Origin: Falsirhodobacter sp. alg1
GTDB taxonomy: Bacteria; Pseudomonadota; Alphaproteobacteria; Rhodobacterales; Rhodobacteraceae
NCBI RefSeq assembly: GCF_000739715.2
Contig: NZ_BBJC02000003.1
Coordinates: 149,338-213,337 of the forward strand
Length of the DNA: 64,000 nucleotides
Direction of reading: 5' to 3'
In this document: piece by piece, positions 8,807 through 19,100 of the stretch
Position numbering within the stretch: position 1 is the first letter of the stretch
How the letters are laid out: the number at the start of each line of letters is the position of its first letter
The notes under the pieces: model-generated
The model's input: only the letters and a program-made list of their open reading frames with translations
Told to the model about the DNA's origin: nothing
Databases searched by the model: none
Made by a program: the position numbers and the translations under genes

Positions 8807-10104
8807 GCGTCCTCGGCGATCATGTGAAAGAAGGTGCCGGTCGCGATTCCGCCGCCCGCAAAATCACGGCGTGATCCGGTTTCGGAAACGGTATCCCCAT
8901 TCGCATCGGTCACATGGGCCAGTGGCGCATCGGGGCGGTCCAGAATGGTGGCGTAATGGAATTCATGCCCCCGAACGCCCCGCGGCAGGTGCGGCACATC
9001 CAGCGTTGCATGGCGATAGCCCAGATTCATGCGCCGCTTGGCAAAGCTGGTTTCCAATCCCAGCAGCCCCGCCATTTCATATCGTACGCCATCTGCCGCA
9101 ACCAGCCCGGCCCCCATCGCCATATATCCGCCGCATTCGCCATGAACGGGCCGCGTTTCGGCAAATTGGCGAAGTGCCGTTCGGAACCCGCTGCAGGCGG
9201 CCAGCCGCGGGGCATGCAGTTCGGGATATCCGCCTGGCAACCAGCAAAGGTCGGCACTGTCATCAGGCCCTTCGTCGGCCAAAGGCGAGAACGGCAGGAT
9301 CGTGACACCAGCCGCGCGCCAGCCCGCAATCAGATGGGGGTAGACGAATGAAAAGGCCGCATCCCGCGCCAATGCGATCCGGCCCGCCGGGGCAGGTACC
9401 GTGCGCGATGCCCCGACCAGCGACGAGGGGCGCGCGGCATTTCGTAGGCGTGGCAGGTCCAGATGCGCCTCGGCCAGATCTGCCAGTGTATCCAGACGGG
9501 ACTGAAGATCGGCGGTTTCCTCGGCCTGGATCAGGCCCAGATGCCGTTCGGGCAGCACGGTTCCGGCATTGCGGGGCAGACAGCCGAATACCTGCAACCC
9601 CGCCTCCTGCATGCCCACGCGCAAAAGCGCCTCGTGGCGGGGGCTTGCCACGCGGTTCAGGATGACACCGGCCACCCGCACATTGGGTCGGAAACGGGCC
9701 AGACCCAAGGCCGCCGCCGCCGCCGTCTGTGCCGCACCAGATGCATCGACCACCAGCACCACCGGCCAGCCGGTCATTTCGGCCAGATCCGCCGTTGCCC
9801 CGTTGCCGCAGGCGCCGGCCCTTGCCACACCGTCGAACAGCCCCATGGACCCTTCGGCCAGCACCAGATCCCCGCCATGGCCGGTAATCAGCCCTGCGAT
9901 CCGGTCACGCCCCATGGCCCAGCTGTCAAGATTGACAGAAGCCCGCCCCGTCGCGGCGGTATGAAAGGCGGGGTCGATATAATCCGGCCCGCTTTTGAAG
10001 GCCTGCACTGACAGCCCGCTGCGGCTGAAGGCCCGTGCCAGCCCCAGCATGACGGTGGTTTTCCCGCTGCCCGAGGCTGCGGCAGATATGATCAGCCCGT
10101 TCAT
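8803..10104 (-). CDS. cobB: Hydrogenobyrinic acid a,c-diamide synthase (glutamine-hydrolysing), CobB
   Basis: CobB amidates the a and c carboxylates of hydrogenobyrinic acid using ATP and glutamine, producing the substrate for cobalt insertion. The 433-residue protein has an N-terminal dethiobiotin-synthetase-like ATPase with P-loop [12 protein letters not shown] (residues about 9-20) and a C-terminal class I glutamine amidotransferase with the nucleophile Cys in [11 protein letters not shown]. Length and two-domain order match the family. Four-nt overlaps with cobM and cobA couple it to the operon. Confidence 0.95.
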   Translation of the reverse strand: MNGLIISAAASGSGKTTVMLGLARAFSRSGLSVQAFKSGPDYIDPAFHTAATGRASVNLDSWAMGRDRIAGLITGHGGDLVLAEGSMGLFDGVARAGACGNGATADLAEMTGWPVVLVVDASGAAQTAAAAALGLARFRPNVRVAGVILNRVASPRHEALLRVGMQEAGLQVFGCLPRNAGTVLPERHLGLIQAEETADLQSRLDTLADLAEAHLDLPRLRNAARPSSLVGASRTVPAPAGRIALARDAAFSFVYPHLIAGWRAAGVTILPFSPLADEGPDDSADLCWLPGGYPELHAPRLAACSGFRTALRQFAETRPVHGECGGYMAMGAGLVAADGVRYEMAGLLGLETSFAKRRMNLGYRHATLDVPHLPRGVRGHEFHYATILDRPDAPLAHVTDANGDTVSETGSRRDFAGGGIATGTFFHMIAEDA

Positions 10105-10877
10105 TCGGGAAACCGGGGTTCGGGGCCGGTGGGGCGAAAGCGGCGGTCATAATCTCCGGCATACAGGCGGCTTTCCCCGAACCCTTCGGCAGCCAGTGTC
10201 TTGCCAACCAGTATCAGGGCCGTACGTGACGGGCCTTCGGCAGCCAGACCTTCGATCGTGGCAAGGGTGCCGCGCACAACCAGCTCATCCGGCCAGCTTG
10301 CACGCCATACAATCGCGACGGGGCAATCCGCCCCGTAGTACGGCAGGCATTCCGCCACGACCTTCGGCAGGACGTGGATCGACAGATGGACGGCCAGCAC
10401 AGCGCCCGTTGCGGCAAAGGCGGCCAGTGTTTCACCATCAGGCATGGCCGTGGCCCGACCGGAGGTGCGCGTCAGCACCACCGACTGCGCCTGACCGGGC
10501 AATGTCAGCTCTGCCCCGAGCGTGGCCGCCGCCGCCGCAAAGGAGGGTACACCCGGCGTGATATCGTAGGGGATGTCCAGCGCCCGTAGCCGCCGAAGCT
10601 GTTCACCCATGGCCGACCATACCGACAGATCCCCGGAGTGCAGGCGGGCCACGTCAAGGCCCGCAGCATGGGCAGCCTCTATTTCGGCCATGATCTCATC
10701 CAGACTCATCGGGGCGGTATTCACGATCCGCGCGCCCTTGGGGCAATGGGCCAACACCCCTTCGGGGACCAGCGATCCTGCATAAAGACAGACGGGGGAG
10801 GCCGCGATCAGATCACGGCCGCGCAGGGTGATCAGGTCGGGGGCGCCGGGGCCTGCACCGATGAAATGGACGGTCAT
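10101..10877 (-). CDS. cobM: Precorrin-4 C11-methyltransferase
   Basis: CobM methylates C11 of precorrin-4 to form precorrin-5. The 258-residue tetrapyrrole methylase shows the N-terminal SAM loop [16 protein letters not shown] (residues 5-20), the [12 protein letters not shown] segment (about 80-91) characteristic of CobM/CbiF, and [18 protein letters not shown] (about 105-122). It lies between cobE and cobB with 4-nt overlaps on both sides, and its length is normal. Confidence 0.95.
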   Translation of the reverse strand: MTVHFIGAGPGAPDLITLRGRDLIAASPVCLYAGSLVPEGVLAHCPKGARIVNTAPMSLDEIMAEIEAAHAAGLDVARLHSGDLSVWSAMGEQLRRLRALDIPYDITPGVPSFAAAAATLGAELTLPGQAQSVVLTRTSGRATAMPDGETLAAFAATGAVLAVHLSIHVLPKVVAECLPYYGADCPVAIVWRASWPDELVVRGTLATIEGLAAEGPSRTALILVGKTLAAEGFGESRLYAGDYDRRFRPTGPEPRFPE

Positions 10878-11218
10878 AGGGGGTGTCCTTTGGCAAGGGC
10901 GGCAGTGGCCATCCCGTCGGGGGAAACAGATCGTGGTGCCAGCAGATGGGCGCCGGGCCCTAGGGCCGCGAGGGCTGACGCCTCGGCGACAGATCCGGTG
11001 CCATAGGCGGCCCGGCTTGCTGCACCTTCGGTCAGGGTCTGCTGCTTGTGCAGCAGGTGCAGCGGCACGGCAATGACGGGCAGGTCCAGGCAGGCCAGCG
11101 CAGGGGCCTTGGCCGCAACAGTGGCAACCGCATCCGGCACACCACCCGTGGCGGCCAGCGCGGCACGCAGCGATGCCTCCGTCACGCCATTGCGAAATCC
11201 GAAACCGGCAACGATCAT
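10874..11218 (-). CDS. cobE: Cobalamin biosynthesis protein CobE (CbiG C-terminal-like)
   Basis: This 114-residue protein matches CobE, a small cobalamin-pathway protein related to the C-terminal domain of CbiG. Its exact role in the aerobic route is not firmly established. The start [11 protein letters not shown] and the segment [15 protein letters not shown] are characteristic. I choose the ATG at 11218 because it forms the same ATGA overlap with the cobL stop seen at most other junctions here; an alternative ATG lies 12 nt upstream. It is followed by cobM with another 4-nt overlap. Confidence 0.82.
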   Translation of the reverse strand: MIVAGFGFRNGVTEASLRAALAATGGVPDAVATVAAKAPALACLDLPVIAVPLHLLHKQQTLTEGAASRAAYGTGSVAEASALAALGPGAHLLAPRSVSPDGMATAALAKGHPL

Positions 11219-12360
11219 GGCAGGCTCCATTGCGTGATAGGGCGGGACGGGGTCCAGCCGCGCAGCCGACCTAGGGGCTGCACCTCGGCAATGTCCAGCC
11301 GCAGCAGACGCCCCCCGTGGCGGGCATGCAGATCGATCAGCAGGCTTTCGGTTTCCAGCGTCACCGCATTTACCACCAATCGTGCCGGGGGCAGGGCTGC
11401 GAACAGCCGGGCACTGAACCCACCACCGACAAAGATCGCATCCGGTGCCCGTCCGGGCAGGCATTCGGGGGCGGTAGCCGTCATCACATCTATATCCACG
11501 CCGAAACCCTGGGCATTGCGCCGGATGTTATCGGCGCGCTCGGCCCGCGCCTCAACTGCGGTTGCCGTACCTCCAGCCAGACACCATTCGACCGCGACAG
11601 AGCCTGATCCCGCACCGATATCCCACAGATGCTCCCCCCGCCGTGGGGCAAGGGCGGACAGAGTCATGGCACGAACGGGGGCCTTCGTGATCTGGCCATC
11701 ATGCGCGAACAGGCTGTCGGGCAGGCCGCCGCTGCGGGGCAGAAAGCCGGTGCCCATGGCTTCGATCGCCATGATGCAGGGGGCGCTGGCAATCAGCTCG
11801 AAGGTTTCCGCCGTGCTGTGCCGCAACCTTTCCCGCGGGCCACCAATCGCTTCACCCAGCCACAGCCGCGATGCGCCCAGTCCTTGTGACGTCAGCCAGG
11901 CGGCCAATTCAGTGGCCGCGGCACCGTCCCGCAGGGTCACGATAACCCTTGCCCCTAGATGCAGAACAGACCGCAGGCGTGCGAACGGCGTGGCATGCAG
12001 GCCAAGGCAGATCACATCCTCCAGCCGCCATCCGAGGCGCGCCGCCAAAAGCGACGGCGTGGAAGGGGCAGGCAGCGCGCGCCATTCATCCGGTGCCAGA
12101 TGTGCGGCCAATGTTCCGCCAACTCCGTGCCAGAACGGATCGCCCGAGGCCAGAACCACGACGGGTCGCCCCCGGTGTGCCAATACGGGCGTTATGTCGA
12201 ACGGCACAGGCCATGCCTGCCCCGCAATACCCAAAAGCGCCAGATGTCGTGGGGCACCGAACACCGTTTCGGCACGGTCCAGTGCGGATCTGCTTGCAGC
12301 GGGCAGGCCGTCCAGTCCATCTTCGCCCACACCGATGATGACAAGCCAGGGGTCAGCCAT
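11215..12360 (-). CDS. cobL: Precorrin-6Y C5,15-methyltransferase (decarboxylating), CobL
   Basis: CobL methylates C5 and C15 and decarboxylates the C12 acetate of dihydroprecorrin-6 to give precorrin-8X. The 381-residue protein is the usual fusion: a CbiE-like tetrapyrrole methylase ([11 protein letters not shown] near residue 10) followed by a CbiT-like Rossmann methyltransferase ([13 protein letters not shown], about 235-247). I start it at the ATG at 12360, preceded by AAAGGA. This start codon overlaps the start codon of cobK on the opposite strand (shared CATG at 12358-12361), so no intergenic DNA separates the divergent pair. Its promoter must lie inside cobK or further upstream. Confidence 0.94.
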   Translation of the reverse strand: MADPWLVIIGVGEDGLDGLPAASRSALDRAETVFGAPRHLALLGIAGQAWPVPFDITPVLAHRGRPVVVLASGDPFWHGVGGTLAAHLAPDEWRALPAPSTPSLLAARLGWRLEDVICLGLHATPFARLRSVLHLGARVIVTLRDGAAATELAAWLTSQGLGASRLWLGEAIGGPRERLRHSTAETFELIASAPCIMAIEAMGTGFLPRSGGLPDSLFAHDGQITKAPVRAMTLSALAPRRGEHLWDIGAGSGSVAVEWCLAGGTATAVEARAERADNIRRNAQGFGVDIDVMTATAPECLPGRAPDAIFVGGGFSARLFAALPPARLVVNAVTLETESLLIDLHARHGGRLLRLDIAEVQPLGRLRGWTPSRPITQWSLP

Positions 12361-13087
12361 GACACGCATCCTTTTGCTGGGGGGCACGCTTGACGCGCGC
12401 CGCCTTGCCGCCGCGCTGACCGAGGGTGCGCTGGATGCCGTCTACAGCATTGCCGGGCGGACGGAAGCTTCGATCCCGGTGCCCCTGCCGCTGCGGATCG
12501 GTGGTTTTGGCGGTGCAACGGGCTTGGCCGATTTTATCCGGACGGAAAACATCAGCCATGTGGTGGATGCCACCCATCCCTTTGCCGCACGGATCAGCGC
12601 AAATGCGGTAGCGGCCTGTGCAGCCACCGGGACGCCGCTGATCGCGCTGGAACGGGCTGCGTGGGACGGTACGGGATGCATCCATGTGCCAGATATCAAG
12701 GGGGCCGTTGCAGCCCTGCCGGACAGACCGACGCGGGTGTTTCTGGCCATCGGGCGGCAGAATCTGGATGCCTTTGCAGGATTGCCGCATCATTGGGTGC
12801 TGCGACTGATCGATCCCGCACCCCAGCCGCTGGCCGGCGCAGAGGTGATCGTGTCGCGAGGCCCCTTCACGACCGAGGATGATACGGCCCTGATGCAGTC
12901 GCGGAACATACAGATCGTAGTGGCCAAGAATGCCGGCGGAAGCGGAGCACGGGCGAAATTGGACGCTGCCCGCGTGCTGGGCATTCCAGTCATCCTGATT
13001 GCCCGGCCATATATTCCGCCGCGCAGAACCTTGCACAGGGTTCGGGATGTGATGGACTGGCTTCATGCCACACCCCGGGGGGTATAG
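12359..13087 (+). CDS. cobK: Precorrin-6A reductase
   Basis: CobK reduces precorrin-6A to precorrin-6B (dihydroprecorrin-6) with NADPH. The 242-residue protein begins with a nucleotide-binding motif ([18 protein letters not shown]) and contains the family signature DATHPFAARISANA (about 63-76) and FLAIGRQNL. It is encoded opposite to all neighbouring cob genes. Its start codon overlaps that of cobL and its last 25 nt overlap the end of cobJ, so cobK sits antisense between cobJ and cobL. A longer in-frame upstream extension antisense to cobL is rejected because it shows no family similarity. Confidence 0.93.
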   Translation: MTRILLLGGTLDARRLAAALTEGALDAVYSIAGRTEASIPVPLPLRIGGFGGATGLADFIRTENISHVVDATHPFAARISANAVAACAATGTPLIALERAAWDGTGCIHVPDIKGAVAALPDRPTRVFLAIGRQNLDAFAGLPHHWVLRLIDPAPQPLAGAEVIVSRGPFTTEDDTALMQSRNIQIVVAKNAGGSGARAKLDAARVLGIPVILIARPYIPPRRTLHRVRDVMDWLHATPRGV

Positions 13088-13797
13088 ATCCACGGACCCG
13101 CACGTCGGGTTGCAGAACTGCCAATCAGGACGACAGTACGCATATCGGCCATTTCCGGGCGCGCCTCGGCCAGTGTTACCGTCCGCAGGCTTTGATCGGG
13201 GGTGGATACGGCACGGGCAAATGTTATCAGCCGACCCGGTTCACAGGTGCGCGTCAGAAGGTCCAGCACGCGGCCGAACCCCTCGGGGCGGGCGCGGGAT
13301 CGCGGGTTGTAGAAGGCCATCGCAAAATCGCCCGCCACTGCCGCCAGCAACCGCCGTTCTATGGTGGCCCATGGCTTCAGGTTATCGGAAAGATTGATCG
13401 TGCAGAAATCATGGCCCAAAGGCGCCCCTGCCGCAGCGGCGGCGGCCAGCATGGCCGTAATTCCGGGCAGGACTGCAATGTCCAGCGCATGAAACGCAGG
13501 GTGCGGTTCCACCACCTCGAACACGGCAGAGGCCATCGCAAACACCCCCGGATCACCCGATGATACCACAACTACCCGCCGCCCTGCCGCGGCAAGCGTC
13601 AGGGCGTGAAGGGCGCGATCCGCTTCTACACGGTTATCGCTGGGGTACAGGGTCAGGCCATTCCGGGGGGCAATGCGTGCAACATAGGGAATATAGCCGA
13701 CCACATCGGTCGCCTGTGCCAGAACCCCTGTCACCTCGGGGGTGACCATGCCCTCCGCACCCGGGCCAAGGCCCACGATCCGTAGCCAGCCGGTCAT
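13063..13797 (-). CDS. cobJ: Precorrin-3B C17-methyltransferase
   Basis: CobJ performs ring contraction and C17 methylation of precorrin-3B, giving precorrin-4. The 244-residue tetrapyrrole methylase has the SAM loop IVGLGPGAEGMVTPE (about 6-20), the CobJ/CbiH signatures DVVGYIPYVARI and SSGDPGVFAMAS, and FYNPRSRARPEGF near residue 165. The start at 13797 forms an ATGA overlap with cobI; an in-frame extension to 13926 would lie inside cobI and is rejected. It is the last gene of the minus-strand run before antisense cobK, with which it overlaps by 25 nt. Confidence 0.94.
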   Translation of the reverse strand: MTGWLRIVGLGPGAEGMVTPEVTGVLAQATDVVGYIPYVARIAPRNGLTLYPSDNRVEADRALHALTLAAAGRRVVVVSSGDPGVFAMASAVFEVVEPHPAFHALDIAVLPGITAMLAAAAAAGAPLGHDFCTINLSDNLKPWATIERRLLAAVAGDFAMAFYNPRSRARPEGFGRVLDLLTRTCEPGRLITFARAVSTPDQSLRTVTLAEARPEMADMRTVVLIGSSATRRAGPWIYTPRGVA

Positions 13798-14528
13798 TCC
13801 AGCGCCTCGGGGCGACGCCCGTGGCCGTGAACCAGAACGATTGCGAAATAGGGGCAATCCGCGGCGTCCACATCGGCAAGGCGGGCAATCCGCTGACCGG
13901 GCATCGTGCCCCGCTCGACCAGCCATGCCGCCTCCAGCCTGCCGGCAGCGGCCAACGCCCGGCGGACTTTCGGCAGGTTGCGGCCCGTCTTCATGATCAC
14001 AAGGGCATCGGCATCCCGCGCACGACGGATCAGATCGTCTTCGGGCAGGGTGCCGGCCAGAACGGTCAGCACATCATCCCCCCATGTGATGGGGACGCCC
14101 GTTGCCGTCCAGCATCCTGCCATGCCGGGAATGCCGGGAATGACCTCGACCTTCGCAATGCCCTGCACGCGCGAATGCAGATGCATGAAACTGCCGTAGA
14201 AGAAGGGGTCCCCCTCGCAGAGCACCACGATGGTTTCTGTCCGGGCCAATGTGGCCAGCCTGTCGGCCCAATGGTCATAGAATGCCGCCAGTGCCGCGAT
14301 ATAGTCAGGGTGGTCGAACGCAATCTCGGTGGTGACCGGATACTCCATCGGATATTCGACAACACCTTCGGCCAGCATCCCGTCGACGATCCGGCGGGCC
14401 TGACCAGCACGGCCCGCCTTGCGGAAATAGGCGACATGTCTGGCCGCGCGAATGGTGCGGTCGGCACGAACCGAAATCAGGTCCGGGTCCCCAGGGCCAA
14501 GCCCCGTGCAGATGATGCGGCCCGTCAT
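13794..14528 (-). CDS. cobI: Precorrin-2 C20-methyltransferase
   Basis: CobI methylates C20 of precorrin-2 to form precorrin-3A. The 244-residue protein has the SAM loop CTGLGPGDPDLISVRA (about 7-22), EGDPFFYGSFMHLH (about 106-119) and VIPGIPGMAGCWTATG (about 130-145), all matching CobI/CbiL. The start chosen makes an ATGA overlap with the cobH stop. cobJ follows with the same kind of overlap, so cobH-cobI-cobJ look translationally coupled. Confidence 0.95.
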   Translation of the reverse strand: MTGRIICTGLGPGDPDLISVRADRTIRAARHVAYFRKAGRAGQARRIVDGMLAEGVVEYPMEYPVTTEIAFDHPDYIAALAAFYDHWADRLATLARTETIVVLCEGDPFFYGSFMHLHSRVQGIAKVEVIPGIPGMAGCWTATGVPITWGDDVLTVLAGTLPEDDLIRRARDADALVIMKTGRNLPKVRRALAAAGRLEAAWLVERGTMPGQRIARLADVDAADCPYFAIVLVHGHGRRPEALE

Positions 14529-15154
14529 TCTGCGCGGCTCGCCAAGGCATTTACCGCCGCCACGGTGATGGCGGATCCCCCGAGCCGCCCATCCACCACA
14601 ACCGCGGGGCAGGGCGGCGCAGCCATGAGGGCAGCCTTGGATTCCGCAGCCCCGACAAAACCCACGGGGCAGCCGATGATGGCGGCAGGGCGCGGGCAGG
14701 CCGGATCTTCCAGCATGTTGAGCAGATGGAACAGCGCGGTCGGCGCATTGCCGATGGCCACCACGGCCCCTGCCAGATGTGGCCGCCACAGTTCCAACGC
14801 GGCAGCCGAACGGGTGTTGCCCATCTTGCGGGCCAGGTCCGGCACCAGCGGATCATGCAGTGTGCAGATCACCGCATTGTCTGCCGGAAGGCGCGGTCGG
14901 GTAATCCCCTCGCTGACCATCCGCGCATCGCAAAGGATGGGCGCGCCTGCGGCAAGCGCCTTCCGTGCGGCCAGGGCCATGCCGGGGGTAAAGCGGATAT
15001 GCGCCTCGAGCCCCACCAGACCTGCGGCATGGATCATGCGAACGGCAACAGGCTCCTCTTCCGAGGTGAAGCGGGCCAGATCGGCCTCGGCCCGGATGGC
15101 GGCAAAGCTTTGGGCATAGATTGCCGCACCGTCGGTTTCATAGTGATGCGGCAT
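14525..15154 (-). CDS. cobH: Precorrin-8X methylmutase
   Basis: CobH moves the methyl group from C11 to C12 of precorrin-8X, producing hydrogenobyrinic acid. The 209-residue protein shows the family pattern: MIHAAGLVGLE around residue 40 with the catalytic His, CDARMVSEGI around 75, and IIGCPVGFVGAAESK near the C-terminus. Two ATGs compete. GAGG immediately abuts the one at 15160 but lies six bases from the one at 15154, so I use 15154. The gene start overlaps the end of cobG by 17 nt. Confidence 0.94.
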   Translation of the reverse strand: MPHHYETDGAAIYAQSFAAIRAEADLARFTSEEEPVAVRMIHAAGLVGLEAHIRFTPGMALAARKALAAGAPILCDARMVSEGITRPRLPADNAVICTLHDPLVPDLARKMGNTRSAAALELWRPHLAGAVVAIGNAPTALFHLLNMLEDPACPRPAAIIGCPVGFVGAAESKAALMAAPPCPAVVVDGRLGGSAITVAAVNALASRAE

Positions 15155-16184
15155 TGTCATCCTCGGGTCGGGTAGGGGGGTAAAGCCCGGTTCGCTGTGG
15201 CGGGTCCGCTGCCAGACCGAAGGGAATCAACCCGAACCCGTCTGCCATGCCCACCAAGGTGGGTGCAGGATCATGGGGCCGCGCGCAACCCTTGGCACAG
15301 CCGGATATGTGCAGAACGCCCATTCCCTGCGCTGCCAGACGGCGGGCAAGGGGCCGGGTCGCCTGCAACCCTTGGCTGCAGGCGGGCGCGCCGGGGCAGG
15401 CAACGACACGGCGCAACGGATCATCTTCCCGCAGGATCAGGCCGTCCACCGGGGGTATTGCCACGCCCGGCAGAAACAGCGCGCGCCATGGCGTCAGCAC
15501 GACGGTGCCAAGAGCCCTCAGCGTGGGGGCATCCAGTTCACCGAAGGGCAGCCCCACCAGCGCCCCATGGGTGTGCATCCCCAAAGCGGGGGTGACGGCA
15601 TGGACAGGGGCAATGTTCCCCGTCAGGTGATCTGGCAGCGGTACATCATGGGCTGCCATCCGCCCGGCGCCTCCTGTCGCCACGAACCATTCGGCCATGT
15701 CATGCACGGCGGCCACGGCATCGGTTACGGATCTGCCCAGCGGCCGGCCATCGGCACGGATGATGGTGCTTCCGTCAATGCCCCGCTCCAGCCGGATATC
15801 GCCGGAGACATGTGCCATGACCCGTGCCTCGCCGCGATCCAGCACGATACCGAATTTGGACGGGAGGGCTGGAAGCCCGTTGATCCGTGTTTCCAGCGGA
15901 TCGGTGGTAAAGGGGGCGGACAAGACGGGCGGGCTGTCCACCGCCAGTCCCGCATTCTGCAGCGCGCGCACCAGTGGCGGATGCGTCGCTGCGGAAACAC
16001 CGCGGATCTGCAGCCCGGCGCGGGAAGAGAGGTCCATGCGTCCGTTCCCGAACCGCAGCGCCATATCCGCCACGGCCTGCGCCTGGTCGGCGGACAGGCG
16101 CCCCGCGACCGGACGCAGCCGTACGATCAGGCCATCCCCCGATTGCATGGGCCGCAGGGTAGAGGGGCACCATCCGCGTTTCAT
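15138..16184 (-). CDS. cobG: Precorrin-3B synthase (CobG, Fe-S hydroxylase)
   Basis: CobG is the oxygen-dependent enzyme of the aerobic pathway: it hydroxylates C20 and forms the gamma-lactone of precorrin-3B. The 348-residue protein resembles a short nitrite/sulfite reductase. SSRAGLQIRG (about 54-63) belongs to the half-domain, and the 4Fe-4S cysteines lie in VACPGAPACSQG and ISGCAKGCARP (about 255-305). Its presence shows that the strain uses the oxygen-dependent route. The start at 16184 forms an ATGA overlap with cobN. Confidence 0.92.
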   Translation of the reverse strand: MKRGWCPSTLRPMQSGDGLIVRLRPVAGRLSADQAQAVADMALRFGNGRMDLSSRAGLQIRGVSAATHPPLVRALQNAGLAVDSPPVLSAPFTTDPLETRINGLPALPSKFGIVLDRGEARVMAHVSGDIRLERGIDGSTIIRADGRPLGRSVTDAVAAVHDMAEWFVATGGAGRMAAHDVPLPDHLTGNIAPVHAVTPALGMHTHGALVGLPFGELDAPTLRALGTVVLTPWRALFLPGVAIPPVDGLILREDDPLRRVVACPGAPACSQGLQATRPLARRLAAQGMGVLHISGCAKGCARPHDPAPTLVGMADGFGLIPFGLAADPPQRTGLYPPTRPEDDNAASL

Positions 16185-19100
16185 AGCGTCACCGCGATGG
16201 AGTTGCTTCGGGTTTGCCACAATCCTGCTGCAGCCAACCGCCGGAACAGATCCTGCAGCGCCGAAAGCGCCGCCGGGTTGGCAGCTTCCATGAAGGCGAC
16301 GACGTCCCGTCGGCCAAGGGTGGCCTCGTGGTACAGATCGAACAGATGCGGGGGGACGACCCCTGCCATATGGGCAAAGGCGGCCATGTTTTCAGCCGTG
16401 GCCGTGATTTCCGCGGCCCCGCGAAATCCGTGGGCGCACATGCCATCAATCCATACAGGGTTGCTGGCGCGCGCGCGGACGATGCGGGCTATTTCCTCGG
16501 TCAGGGGGCGGGCGCTGGGCGTTTCGGGGTTGGTGTTATCCAGATGATACAGGGCTGGCGTGGCCATTCCCAGATAACGCTTGGCTGCGGCGATACCCGC
16601 CTCATGGCCCGCATAGTCTGCGGCCAGCAGAAGATCGCTTTCAGCCAGATCCTGCGTGTGGACGAATGCATCCGCGGTTTTCAGCCTCGCCTCCAGCCCG
16701 GCGCGGTCAGGGCGGCTTTCTCCATCTGCACCGATTGCCCATTCCGATGCGGCCAACCATGCGGCACCGGCCGCATCGCGTGCAGCATCGGTGAACTCGG
16801 GGTTCGGGTCCATGCCCAGCCCGTATTGCGACGGTCGTGGGCCGAAGACGCGGGGCGCGCGGTTGCAATAGGGACCGCCATCCTCGCGCTGGGCCAAGGC
16901 CTCGGCGCCCGCCTCGAACATCTGCGCCAATCCGGGGAATATGTCACGGAACAGGCCGGACACACGCAGCGTCACATCAATGCGTGGCCGGTCCAGAAGG
17001 GCCGGGGGGATCACCTCGTATCCGGATACCCGACCGCCATCCCACAGTGGTGCCAAACCGGCCAGATGCAGGGCCATGGCAAAATCCTCACCGGCGGTGC
17101 GCATCGTGGCACTGCCCCACAGGTCGATTACAAGGCCCGAAGGCCAATCGCCGTAGTCCTGCAGATGGCGGCGCAGCAGTTCTTCGGCCAGCCGTATGCC
17201 CTGTGCATGCGCGGCGGGGGACGGAACGGCGCGCGGGTCGGTGGCATACATGTTCCTGCCCGTAGGCAGTACATCATGGCGCCCCCGCGCGGGAGAGCCG
17301 GAGGGACCCGCAGCCACCTTGCGTCCGGCAAGGGCGGTGATCAGCCCGTCCCGCTCGGCCGTCCCGCATTGACCCCGCCCGTAGATATGCAACCCTTCGC
17401 CAAAGCGGCTTTCCTTCAGGTCGCAAACAAAGCGGTCGATCTGCGGAATGGCCTCGGCTGCGCTGGCATCCAAGGGAATGGCAAGATCCTCCTCCACCCC
17501 GGCCGCGCGGGCAAGGTCGCGGATATCGGCAATCAGCCGGGTACGTCGCGAGGGATCAAGGCCGTCAGCGGTGGAATATTCGTCCAGCAGCCGCTCCAGT
17601 GCTGCAAGATTTTCAGGCAGGGAGGCTGTGGTCAGGGGCGGCGGCATATGACCCAGCGTTACCGCGCCGATACGGCGTCGGGCCTGGGCTGCCTCACCCG
17701 GGTCGTTGACGATGAACGGATAGATGACGGGCAGAGCCCCTGTAAGCGCCTCGGGCCAGCAGGTGCCCGACAAGGCCACCGATTTTCCGGGAAGCCATTC
17801 CAGCGTGCCATGTGCGCCGACATGCACCAGCGCATCTGCCTGGCCCTGTACCCAGAGATAGAAGGCGACATAGGCATGGCAGGGTGTGCGTGTCAGATCA
17901 TGGTAGCTGTCGGCGCGGGTGGCCGGATCGTCACGGTCGGGCTGCAGGGCCACAAGCGCGGCCCCGCGCCGCGTGACGGTAAATGTGAAATCCCCCTTCG
18001 GGGGTCCCCATGCCTCGGCCAGATCATCCTGCAAGCCCTGCGGCAGGGTTTGCAGCGCCGCCAGATAGCTTTCCAGAGGCCAGGTGTAGGTGTCACCGGT
18101 CAGGCCCGTGCCGGTGATCCGGTATCCTGCAGAGGCCAGATCCGCCAGCATTGCCTCGGCAGAGGCAAGGGCATCCAGCCCCACGGCATGGGCCGCCTGA
18201 TGCGTGCGCCCCGGATAGGTTGACAGCACCATGGCCACCCGCTTTTCCGCTGGGGGCCGGCGCAGACCGTGCCATGCCTTGATGCGCGCTGTAATGGCCG
18301 CAATACGTTCAGAGTCCGCCCGATGCGCAAAGCGTGACCATTGCAGATCAGGATCACGGCGCAGCGGCTGCTTGAAACTGGCAACGCCTGCAAAGATACG
18401 GCCATCTACCTCTGGCAGCACCACATGCATCGCCAGATCGGACGGGGACAGCCCGCGATCCGAGCCGGCCCAATCACGCCGTCGCGCCGTGGATAGGGCC
18501 GCCTGAAACACAGGGGCGTCGATATGGTCAAAGGGCGTGGTGCCATTGCCGTCGCGCGCCGAAAACGCCGTCAGGTTCAGGATTGCCGCAGGTGCGCCCA
18601 AGGTGCCCGCCATCCATTCCGAAACACCCTCGGCCTTGAGAGAGGGGGCGAACACCCCGTAGGAGGTGAACCCGGCCCCCCGCAATGACCGTATCAGGGC
18701 CGCCACCGTATCGGTATCGGCAGCCGTCAGGTAACTGCGATAGAAGATCACCGGAACCGCCGTTCCCTCGGGCGCCATGGGCAGGATGCCTGCATCGGGG
18801 CACCATAGGCCCATCTGCGGCAGTTCCTTGAGGCCGCTTACCGGCCCTGCATACAGGCCCGCAGACAGGGTGAGTTGTGCCAGCGCCGCATGGGCCGCAA
18901 CCTCGCCCCCTGCATCGCACAATGCCTGGAGCCGCCGCAGAGTGCTGACAGGCACGGTCGAAAGTTCATCCAGTCGGGGGTCCGGCCTGCCATCCGCGGG
19001 CAGGATCGCAAGGGCCAGCCCCTGCCTGCGTGCCATGTCCTGCAAGGTGGCCAGCCCGTAGGGCCAATATCCCTCGCCCCCGATCAGGCGAACCAGAACC

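Noticed and set aside
11048-12358. Long N-terminal extension of cobK
   Set aside because: The family start is MTRILLLGG at 12359; the upstream part is antisense to cobL and cobE.
16214-18223. 669-codon plus-strand ORF opposite cobN
   Set aside because: cobN is a well-conserved gene on the other strand and this ORF shows no recognisable domain.
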